From: Siphonodentalium dalli
Lineage: Eukaryota; Mollusca; Scaphopoda; Gadilida; Siphonodentaliidae
Reading direction: 5' to 3'
DNA length: 64,000 nucleotides
Assembly (NCBI GenBank): GCA_032622095.1
Contig: CP136061.1
Span: forward strand, 121,162,754 to 121,226,753
The notes under the pieces were generated by a model. The model was not told the DNA's origin. It searched no databases and saw only the letters and a program-made list of their open reading frames with translations. Within the stretch, counting starts at the first letter, position 1, and each line of letters starts with the position of its first letter. A program made the translations under genes and the position numbers. Positions 55,860 to 64,000 of this stretch are shown here, piece by piece.

Positions 55860-56700
55860 CAATTTAAACATATTTGAATCCCAACTATCCATGGACCATG
55901 CGCAGTTGCGCACCAAATGTCAAATTAATCAGTCAGGTGGTTCCAGAAAATATGTTTCAATGAATTTATCGGCGATTTCATTAGACGAACAGCGGTAAGT
56001 ACCTTAGCCCCAACGCTTCTTGACCGACTAACTCCAGCATAACAAATGTGGTCTAGTGATTTCTGAGCATATATTTTACGAGTCGAAGTAAATTCTTTGG
56101 TACCATGTTCCACAAATGTAGCAATGAACATTAGGGAATGATTAATCAGAATGCGGCCACTCAATTTTTCTTTGGTAGCATCATTTAAACAAATATACAT
56201 AGATCTCATTGGCATAAATGAAAGTGTCAATGACGATGTAGCTCAACTTGGAGAGGGGATAATTTCATGCGTTAAAGTCAATAGAGCAATTAGGAATGTG
56301 GAAAGTTGAAATGTCTAAGTAATACTAGATATCAACATGAAGGGATATTATATAAAGTAAAATCCAAGATTGCCCAGGCTGGTGGGCATGTTTTCCAATG
56401 AAATTCAAAACATTTGATAGCTCCCATCTCGTGGTCACCCTGAAGATCAATATGAAGTTTGGTGATGATCAGATCAGAGATTTGGTCTGCAGATGTGCTC
56501 AAGGATTTAGTCATGCAAAGAGTAAACTCCAAAATGGCTGCCAGTGGCCATGTTTTTTTTATAATGAAATTCAGAAAAATTAGATTACTCCTATCTTGGG
56601 GTCATCCCAATTCCCAATGATCCATGTGAGGTTTAGTTATGAATTTATTTTATTCAAATCGAGAAACCCACCCATCAAAGCTCAGAGTTATTAGATATCG
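55860..56700 (+). repeat. Composite of dispersed repeats
   Basis: 55860-56000 resembles 51390-51520 (CCATGGACC, TTAATCAGTCAG). 56225-56330 shares ATGTAGCTCAACTTGGAGAG with 60210-60240. 56340-56640 holds one and a half units of the CCAAGATGGC / GGCCATGTTTTT repeat. Confidence 0.65.
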
Positions 56701-57857
56701 ATTTTGGAAATCTGTTATTTTTCAGGACTGGGAATATTTGGCGGCCTGGAAAAAATCAGCTGATTTCTTACAGAAATAGTACAGGCATAAGCGCATGCCA
56801 CTACGAGAGGTCACGGCTCCATGAGCTATCAGTGGTGGCCAATTAGTTTCATATTGGAAGTTGATTAAAAGTATCGCCATCAAAAAGTTCATGGCATGTT
56901 GTTATAGTTGACGCGCAGATACATGAATTATACTTATTTATGAATCGGTAATGTTTTATCCAAATATACAGGTTTTATACAATATACAGTTTATACACGT
57001 TACATATGGAAATACTATGCGTTTACTTTCGTGACATTTGTTGGGGAATTCCAATTTGAATTAATTAGGAATCAGAATATATGGAAGTTGTAAACCACAT
57101 TCGATCATCTCAAAACTGCCAAGAAAAAAACGTTATTGTAGAACTTTTAAGGCAAATATGATATCGTGAATGGTATTGTTGTAGTATTTATTGGTAATAA
57201 ACTAATTTGGATAACTAAATCGGCTTTTGATGAAAGGCACTTCTGTGAGCCGATTCCTGGAATAATCAATTCATTTTTATAGGGAAATTGGCTCATGACT
57301 AAAGTCGCCTATTAAAGAATGCAATCCCGAGCGAAGACCATCACCAGCTGTGAGTGTGAAATAAATTATTATTAAAGGGACAAATTTATTGACAAAGAAA
57401 TATACTGGTATCACCCTTGTTATTTTGTTGTTGTTGTTATAAAGTTCCCCCATCAGAACATCAAAAAGTTTCCTGACTTAAGACATTATGTACTTGTTCA
57501 GGTGCGTGAAACTGATAAATAAGTACTCAGGCACTATGTTGTTAACTGGGGGAATGTTGCATTCTAATAACATCGCCCAAATTCTCAAAGAAATCGACCA
57601 TACAACTCCATAGAAAACACCGTCTGAACTACTCTAAATTGTAAATATTTACATCTCGATTGGGGATGAAACAATCGGCGATAAACTAACGCAAATGATT
57701 TCGCCATCGATACTCATCACATTTAATAAATATATATACAAGACCGATGGTGTATGTTGTAAATTTGGATTAATATTCATAACTATGTTGTAACGTTGAG
57801 CAAGATTATTCTCCATTTCTATTTGATCGCCCAACTGGAGCGTTTCACATCACTTTA
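56701..57857. other. Intergenic DNA, no gene seen
   Basis: Nothing recognised. Confidence 0.3.
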
Positions 57858-57917
57858 AACTGGTGGAATATTATCTCTACGAGAGTAGCCGGAGTAGAGA
57901 ATCATGGTATGATCAGA

Positions 57918-59334
57918 TCTAGACAAGTCTTCTCAATCCAAAACAGCTTGGTATATAGGTTGGGTTGATGCGGTTTTGAACCAAGTCCCATCCTGTTACT
58001 CTTCTATAATGGACTTTACACCCAGAATCATGGGCAGGAGTTATCTTACTTTTATGTCTTCGGATTAGGTCAAATGGACACTTTGCGTATATGAACATAG
58101 AGGGAAGCAATTCCAAAGCACAATGATATCAAACGCGTATATCAGAGGTCCGTTGAATGTAAAGCAACAAAATTTGTAAGTAAACATAGCTTTATTTTCC
58201 AGAGAATTTTGATTGGTTGTAACCAATACATTCAACGATCATATCATCACTTTACCTTTTTCTATCACGGTAAATGATATATAATTTTGAAGGCATATTA
58301 ATTTTGGACATATCATGATTAATCACATGCAGGAGTTCACATGAATGCCCGGGCTCCACACGTAAATATAGTACGTCTTTTCAATGAAAGCTCATTATAC
58401 ATGTGTAGTTAGAACTAAAGGGGTCCATATCCATATTTGTGGGAAATCGAGTTCATGTTTTGACCCCCCCCCCCCCCCCCCACAGTTCACACGTTCTCAT
58501 TCTGTTTTGGAAGAAACATGTAGTACACAGCGGGGTATGATAGCTGGTGTAACTAGAGGTGTGACTGTCTCAATGGGACTAAGGATACCGAAAAAGGGGG
58601 ATAACTCCAGCAAAAAAAAGTCTGACATACGTCATAATCGCATGTGCACAGGTTCCCATGGTGGTTGATGTCTATGCCAAGTTTCACAGAAAATGATAAA
58701 ATAACGACTGAGAAAAACTCCGGACAAATTTGTGTCCAAGGACGGCACGACATACCGACGGACAAGCTGATTCCATTATACCCCCACAACTTCGTTGCGG
58801 GTTTCTTGTTTCTCAATCATATAAAAGTGCAAAAATGCCATTTTCTGTGTTATTTTAACCAAATAATTATCCGAGAAATAAGATGTTCACAACTACATTT
58901 GTAGGAGTGAGAAAGCATTATTTCCAACTAGTCACTTCACTGGCCAATTTTCGGGTTCCATAACTTCCATTGCTTTCTATTGAAGGTCAGAGATACAACA
59001 TTTTAGCACTGAAATTTGTTCAATCACGTGGTACAAAAATAAATAAATTCATTGGTCCACAGTTGAGATAGAACAATATAGCACTGTCAAAAAAGTTAGT
59101 TTTTGAGACGGAACAGAATTACACAGTCTCTCATTCAAATTTGGTATAAGCTGGACACGATATCTGGTGATTTTCGGACAGGAAATCCCGAATCGAAAGA
59201 TGCCAATATCTCATTTTCCCGCCAAAATGGACGAATAGTTACGGGACGGGACTCTGTTGAAAACAGCATCAACCCAACAGATAATCCAAGCTGTTTTGGA
59301 CCGAAAAGACTAGTTCTAGATCAGATCTAGATTA
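57918..59334. mobile_element. Inverted-repeat pair enclosing another repeat
   Basis: The left arm (57918-58025) reads AGATCTAGACAAGTCTTC, CCAAAACAGCTTGG, GGTTGGGTTGATGC, CAAGTCCCATCCTGTTAC; the right arm (about 59215-59334) is the complement. The interior (58490-58810) is a single unit of a GGGGATAACTCC-type repeat ending CCCCCACAACTTCGTTGCGGG, inserted or captured. No gene. Confidence 0.7.
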
Positions 59335-59350
59335 TAATATGACCCTTTAA

Positions 59351-59771
59351 CCCTTTCAGTGCAGGGGCCTATCTCATCGGCCCTTATTTACGGTCAGTAA
59401 AATCGGCCCTAAAAAATAAATTTAAAAAAAATTATTTGTTTTGTTTGTTTTTTTTTAGTTGAATTTTTTTTGGGTATGCTTAAGCATGCTATAGCAAATT
59501 TAAAAACAAACTGGAGTATTCATAGTAATAATTTTGATGCCCACGAAAAACGTAAGATTCCCTGGCACTAAACCTACAAAATAAGTCTGTTAAAGAATAT
59601 AAGAAAAAATTATAAAAATTGTAAAAAATAATAACAAATGATGAAAAATTGTTAGGCCAATGCATTCTCTTATATATGTGAGGCGACCTATGGTCGACTC
59701 GCATATATAAGAGAATGCATTAGCACAGTGTATATGGGTTGATACAAAAATCGTACCTGGCACTGAAAGGG
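59351..59771. mobile_element. 421 bp piggyBac-like MITE
   Basis: TTAA at 59347-59350 and 59772-59775. Perfect 12 bp inverted ends CCCTTTCAGTGC, with the CCC start and TTAA target of piggyBac elements. The interior hairpin (59657-59726) shares its stem CCAATGCATTCTCTTATATA with the element at 62115. No transposase. Confidence 0.92.
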
Positions 59772-59837
59772 TTAATCAAGTAAAATGATGATCTCAAATG
59801 GGAATTAACCAACAACTCATGGATTGTCATGTAGCTA

Positions 59838-59843
59838 TTTATT
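59838..59843 (-). promoter_or_regulatory. AATAAA polyadenylation signal of the RPL29 exon
   Basis: AATAAA on the minus strand, about 70 bases after the stop codon at 59914. A normal spacing for a short 3'UTR. Confidence 0.6.
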
Positions 59844-59913
59844 GTTGATCACAGGCGGGGTAAAGCCACATGCATTATTTAGTCCCAGCCAATTGTCACT
59901 CTAGCACCTCCAT

Positions 59914-59985
59914 CTATTGAACAGCCTTGCGTATTTTGTTGTGCTTCTTGGCAAATTTCATATTCCTCAAGTATTTTGGATCCAC
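59914..59985 (-). CDS. RPL29: Ribosomal protein L29, 3'-terminal coding exon (partial)
   Basis: RPL29 is a small basic protein of the eukaryotic 60S ribosomal subunit. This exon encodes VDPKYLRNMKFAKKHNK followed by IRKAVQ and a TAG stop. The VDPK(Y/F)LRNM(K/R)FAKKHNK block is the most conserved stretch of animal L29 and is highly specific. A strong acceptor (CTGTATTTTTTCTCCAG) sits immediately upstream on the minus strand, and AATAAA lies about 70 bases downstream, so this looks like a genuine last exon rather than a retrocopy. The 5' exons, which should encode the MAKSKNHT-type start, were not found up to 64000. They are either beyond the window or lost. The tail after HNK is short compared with vertebrate L29, which is usual outside vertebrates but could also reflect decay. 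Flanked by a piggyBac-like MITE 139 bp downstream and a satellite array upstream. Confidence 0.72.
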   Translation of the reverse strand: MDPKYLRNMKFAKKHNKIRKAVQ

Positions 59986-60199
59986 CTGGAGAAAAAATAC
60001 AGATACCATACAGTAAGTAATAAATTGAAAGGTTGACAATCAATAAGAAAGACTTTAGATCTTTTATAATTTCAAACATCTATAGGCCATCTATTTCCCT
60101 GGTGAACAATGTTATCAAGGAATAGGATGCTTATTCGTAAATGGTGGTTCCAGGGATGACAATTCAGTTTCAAATGGGTCAAAGAGTACAACAGTGAAA
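59986..60199. other. Probable intron side of the RPL29 exon
   Basis: Carries the polypyrimidine tract and acceptor (59986-60003). No upstream exon recognised. Confidence 0.35.
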
Positions 60200-60349
60200 G
60201 TGTCACTGACACTGTAGCTCAACTTGGGGAGGAGTTCATAATTTTATGCTGAGCAGTCAATAGAATGATAAAGGAAAATCAAAAAGTTTCAGAAATTGGA
60301 TTGTAATGTATTGTGTAAATGAAATTAATTTCATTTCTCCACTAAATGT

Positions 60350-61500
60350 GGGCTGCAGGGCGTGCCGATGGATTCAAATGTTAAATCCAAGATGGCTAGA
60401 GCTGCACATGTCTTTTAACAAATTTCGGAAGAATTGGACAGCTTCCATCTGATGTAACACCAAAGAACCATATTAAGTTTGGATAAGGGATGAGGGATTT
60501 GGCACGTAGGGTGCAGTGCGCCAAATGATTTAAAGAGTAAAATCCAAGATAGCCGCTGGCGACCATGTTTTTTTAACGAATTTCGGAAAACATTCTTGGC
60601 TCATATCTAGAGGTCACCCCGAAGATCCTTATGAAGTCTGATGATGACCGGATGAGGGATACGGCCTGTAGGTTGTGCCAAAGGATTTAGTCATGCAAAG
60701 ATTAAAATCAAAGAATTTCGGAAAATAATCGATGGCTCCCATCTAGAGGTCACCATGAAGATGCATATACAGTTTACTGATAATCGGACCTGAAGATGCA
60801 TATAAAGTTTAGTGATGATCGGACGAGGGATGTGGTCTGTAGGATGTGCCAAAGTATTTAGTCAAGCAAAGAGGTACATGTAAATACAAGATGGCTGCTG
60901 GCAGCCATATTTTTAATCGAAAATCGTTCAAATTCAATAGCTCTCATCTAGAAGTGATCCTAATCATGCCTGTAAATTTCCAAAACATTTGTTAGATATA
61001 TGCGGGCTGCATGGTGTGCCGATGGATTCAAATTTGTAATCAAAGATGACTGCTGGTGGCCATGTTTTTTTAACGAATTTCGGAAATAATCCATGGCTCC
61101 CATCTAAAGGTCACCCCGAAGATCCATATGAAGTTTGGTGGCGATTAGATGAGGAATGTGGTCTCTAGTGTGTGCCAAAGGATTTAGTCATGCAAAGATT
61201 AAAATTCAAGACTGCTTCCGGCGGCCATGTTTTTCATTGAAAATCACTAAAATTGGATAGCTCCCATCTAGAGGTGATCCTTAACATGCCTGTAAATTTT
61301 CAAAAAATTTCTCCAATAAATGCGGACTGAAGGGTGTGGCAATGGACTCAAATTTGAAATCCGAAATGGCTGCTGGCTGCCATGTTTTTTAACTAATTTC
61401 GGAAAGAAAAAAATTGATCGCTCCCATCTAGGGGTCACCCTTAGATCCATATTAAGTTTGGTGGATGATTGGATGAGGGATGCAGCCTGTAGGGTGAGCA
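60350..61500 (+). repeat. About 180-190 bp tandem repeat with CCAAGATGGC / GGCCATGTTTTT
   Basis: Six or so units. Each contains AAATCCAAGATGGCTGC, CGGCCATGTTTTT, ACGAATTTCGGAAA, CATGGCTCCCATCTAGAGGTCACCC-type text, GTTTGGTGATGATCGGATGA and GTGTGCCAAAGGATTTAGTC. Preceded at 60200-60350 by a TGTAGCTCAACTTGGGGAGG block also seen at 56235. Confidence 0.88.
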
Positions 61501-62110
61501 AATAATTTATGCGTGTATCCTTGGAGTGACTTATTTTTCCGTGTATAAATGGTTCTCTTGTGGTAAGCGTTAGCTGGCAACTAAAACTACCTTATCATTC
61601 TGTGTTGGTTTTCTATACATGAGGTGGGAAATACACAAGCAATATTAGCATTAATCTTTGGAATGGGACGTGTATGGGTATAGTATGTGTTGAGGGAAAA
61701 TTTGGGCTAGGGGAAAGGGGCCCTAAAAGGGACACACTGCCCCTCTGGTGGAAATCCTACTATATATGAACACAGAGAACAAACTTGAAATGAAGTTGCT
61801 GCATAGTCTGTTTATATTTATTCCCAATGTGGAATCTGAAGTGGACAGCAAATGTTTATTGATGACAGTTTCATGTTTACGATCTTCATTGACATGCTGA
61901 GATGTGACTAATATTTGTGGGCCAAATTGTGGCTCAACAATTCATCTTTTAAGTTTATATAAAAAAGATCCCCAATGTTGAATAACGCAAGTGGCTATAC
62001 ACGACATCAGTAATTAATTAATGTATTCTGTTTCCTTGGTTGTTTTAGGTGCAGTTTGTCATAATGCGATTTGAAAGCACTCGAAGTCACACTACTTTCT
62101 AAGACAGGGC
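61501..62110. other. Intergenic DNA, no gene seen
   Basis: Nothing recognised; searched for upstream RPL29 exons without success. Confidence 0.3.
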
Positions 62111-62114
62111 TTAA

Positions 62115-62481
62115 CCCTTTACCCAACAAACCGGCCAAATAAAACTTCAACAGCCTAAAATATCTTCGGTCTGTCTCAATAGAACCATACAAATATGGAT
62201 ATCATTGGAACCGGCTCCTTGACCACATTGTGATAGTTACAGTTATACCCTGTGCCAATGCATTCTCTTATATATGCGAGTCGACCATAGGTCGCCTCGC
62301 ATATATAAGAGAATGCATTGGCCTAAAAAAAATCTTTTTTTTAACACTTTTTACCATTTTTTATTACATTCTTTAACAATTTTATAATTTTTAATGTGTT
62401 AAGCCAATGCATTCTCTTATATGGTCGACTCGCATATATAAGAGAATGCATTGGCACAGGGCCCTTCTGTTGGGTAAAGGG
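62115..62481. mobile_element. 367 bp piggyBac-like MITE with two internal hairpins
   Basis: TTAA at 62111-62114 and 62482-62485. Perfect 14 bp inverted ends CCCTTTACCCAACA. Inside are two hairpins (62253-62322 and 62403-62456) whose stems are CCAATGCATTCTCTTATATA. The termini differ from those of 59351-59771 after CCCTTT, although the internal hairpin is shared. Confidence 0.93.
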
Positions 62482-62589
62482 TTAAGCTGAATGGGACCCC
62501 TGAAGACAAACTACTCCTTTAGTGAGAGGATGTTTACATTTCTATGTCAATTCCACACGTGTATGCGCTTCTTACAGAACACTGTTTTC

Positions 62590-62925
62590 CACTGTGCATC
62601 ACAAAATTCACCCTCTGGGGACCTCATTCTGCTTAGGCCTCATCTTCTGGGAAGTATCTATAGTCTCAAATTAACAATATTTTAGTTACTTTTTCCCTTC
62701 TGGGAAGTTTCTATATCTCCCAATTTGCAGAAGATAAAATGCATAATTGAGGTGACTAATGGGTGAACATCACCAACTTCAACTGGGGAACGTCAATCTG
62801 ATCCTTGGTCTGTTGTAGCAGCTGAGGCCTATCAAGCAGAATGAGGTTCCCAGAGGGTGATTTGGTGATGCTAGCCCACCATGCTTCATTAGTTCACCCT
62901 CTGGTGACCTCATTCTGCAATGATA
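62590..62925. repeat. Repeated hairpin unit 'GAGGTCCCCAGAGGGTGA' (second cluster)
   Basis: Same family as 5215-6150. 62836-62922 is a hairpin: GCAGAATGAGGTTCCCAGAG ... CTCTGGTGACCTCATTCTGC. 62600-62660 carries CCTCATCTTCTGGGAAGTAT as in 5330 and 5860. Confidence 0.85.
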
Positions 62926-63229
62926 CACACACTATTAGCAGGCTTGATACCGATTATGAAAACAAATTAAATTCATAACAATGGATGGTGTTTTCAAATA
63001 AACAAACATAACTGCTCTGTATCTACAAGGAATCGATCCATATTCAACATATGCCAGTTGAACTTTTTTTACTTCATTATATTGTTGAGTCTTAATATAA
63101 ACCAATAGGCCTGATAATTTCAGAGAAGATTTTTTAGTTCAATAGCATTCTGTGGGTAAACAGAGTTAATCCTCCTATCTCCACCCATAGCTAATAACTA
63201 CCGAGGCGGTCCCATTTGAAATAAGAGTT
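62926..63229. other. Spacer, no gene seen
   Basis: Nothing recognised. Confidence 0.3.
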
Positions 63230-64000
63230 TGGACCACTGGTGCTGGCACTGCTGGCATACCCCCACGGTGAAAATTCAAATATGGGCAGGTAGGAACCCA
63301 AATACTGAAGTGACCATCCGGAAACCCCAAAATTAGCAAAGGTCAAACAAGTTAAGTTCAGATGTTGTTTTTGGGCTGTAACGATACACTTGTTCACAAT
63401 ATGATTCGAATCACGATCAACAATATGATACATATCACGATACACCAAATTAGTGTTTCCAAATGAATTCCACTTGAATTATCTGAACCAACATGCTTAT
63501 AACTGGAGATAACAAGTTCATTTTAAAACAAAATGCAGTTTAATAGTTAGTTAGATGAGTCAAATACACATAATAGACAAGAGATTAATATTATTCACCA
63601 TAAGGTGTAGAACTGTTCATGCCCTCTCGATATTTGGTCCATAATAGACACAAGTCAACTTGAGAGAACATTGCAGGTTTGCTATTTTACACGAGTGACA
63701 TGACCATCTTAAATTACTTAATTTCCTGTATTGTGATACATATGACAATACAATAGGCGTACCATTTGAAAGTGCATTACAATACATTGAATTGTTACAG
63801 CCATATTGTTTATGCTGTGCCAAATCAAAGAAAGCTGTACACATGAGAAATCTCCATTGCCAATGCCATCATATGACAGGGACGACTGCAAAAATCGCTC
63901 CCCCGTAACATCAGAAGAAGCGGCGGACGGACAAAAGTCATGAAAAAATTGACAATCTAAGGGCCATAACTCGGGCAAAAAAATCTGGACAAACCTGGTT
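63230..64000 (+). repeat. Start of another CATACCCCCAC repeat and a GGGCCATAACTC unit at the window edge
   Basis: 63242-63275 repeats the start of 54955 (CTGGCATACCCCCACGGTG). 63910-64000 has GGCGGACGGACAAAAGTC followed by AAGGGCCATAACTCGGGCAA and runs off the window. 63275-63910 holds no recognised gene. Confidence 0.55.

Overview
This window is gene-poor, AT-rich, repeat-dense animal DNA. It shows spliced-gene signals, non-LTR retrotransposon debris, several classes of non-autonomous DNA transposon and long G/C homopolymer runs. The dispersed units containing 'GGGCCATAACTC', many ending in runs of GGAC/GTCC, together with an uninterrupted nicotinic-type Cys-loop receptor ORF, suggest a lophotrochozoan, most likely a bivalve mollusc. 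That assignment is inference from repeat style; no species-specific gene was recognised.

Host genes. The clearest is an uninterrupted nicotinic acetylcholine receptor-like subunit on the minus strand (9791-11059, open to 11158). A second, short but diagnostic piece is the 3'-terminal exon of ribosomal protein L29 on the minus strand (59914-59985). It has a strong splice acceptor in front and an AATAAA signal behind; its upstream exons are not visible. Weaker candidates are minus-strand signal-peptide modules at 23161-23524, 40364-40441 and 44385-44432, an exon-like ORF at 26481-26650, and a decayed exon cluster at 47935-48580.

Mobile DNA. Decayed LINE 3' ends lie at 7560-8004(-), 16380-17389(-), 27130-29112(+, two head-to-tail copies) and 36540-38022(-, reverse transcriptase lacking its catalytic middle). 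Cut-and-paste derivatives with exact boundaries are: four copies of a 494-495 bp TTAA-flanked MITE; two 213 bp near-perfect hairpins in TA sites (one with an empty site preserved elsewhere in the window); a 1369 bp hAT-like element with an 8 bp duplication; a 460 bp element with a 9 bp duplication; two piggyBac-like elements sharing an internal hairpin; and a 129 bp TA element.

Large inverted structures. The most unusual region is 18824-22230. It is a foldback element whose terminal inverted repeats are tandem arrays, with an inner long palindrome flanked by inverted 16 bp arrays and the hAT-like element nested inside. Other foldbacks lie at 1828-2202, 8847-9425, 12700-15700, 23947-24690, 43459-45606 and about 57918-59334, and an inverted duplication pairs 29115-29590 with 34470-35240.

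Tandem DNA. Satellite-like units of roughly 150-190 bp occupy 31320-31990, 41280-42190, 50230-51080, 54955-55550 and 60350-61500. Smaller arrays include a 33 bp class around 40798-42400, a 50 bp class at 44071-44290 and a 113 bp class at 38030-38345. The genes do not form an evident functional unit; the window reads as intergenic DNA shaped by repeated nested insertion.
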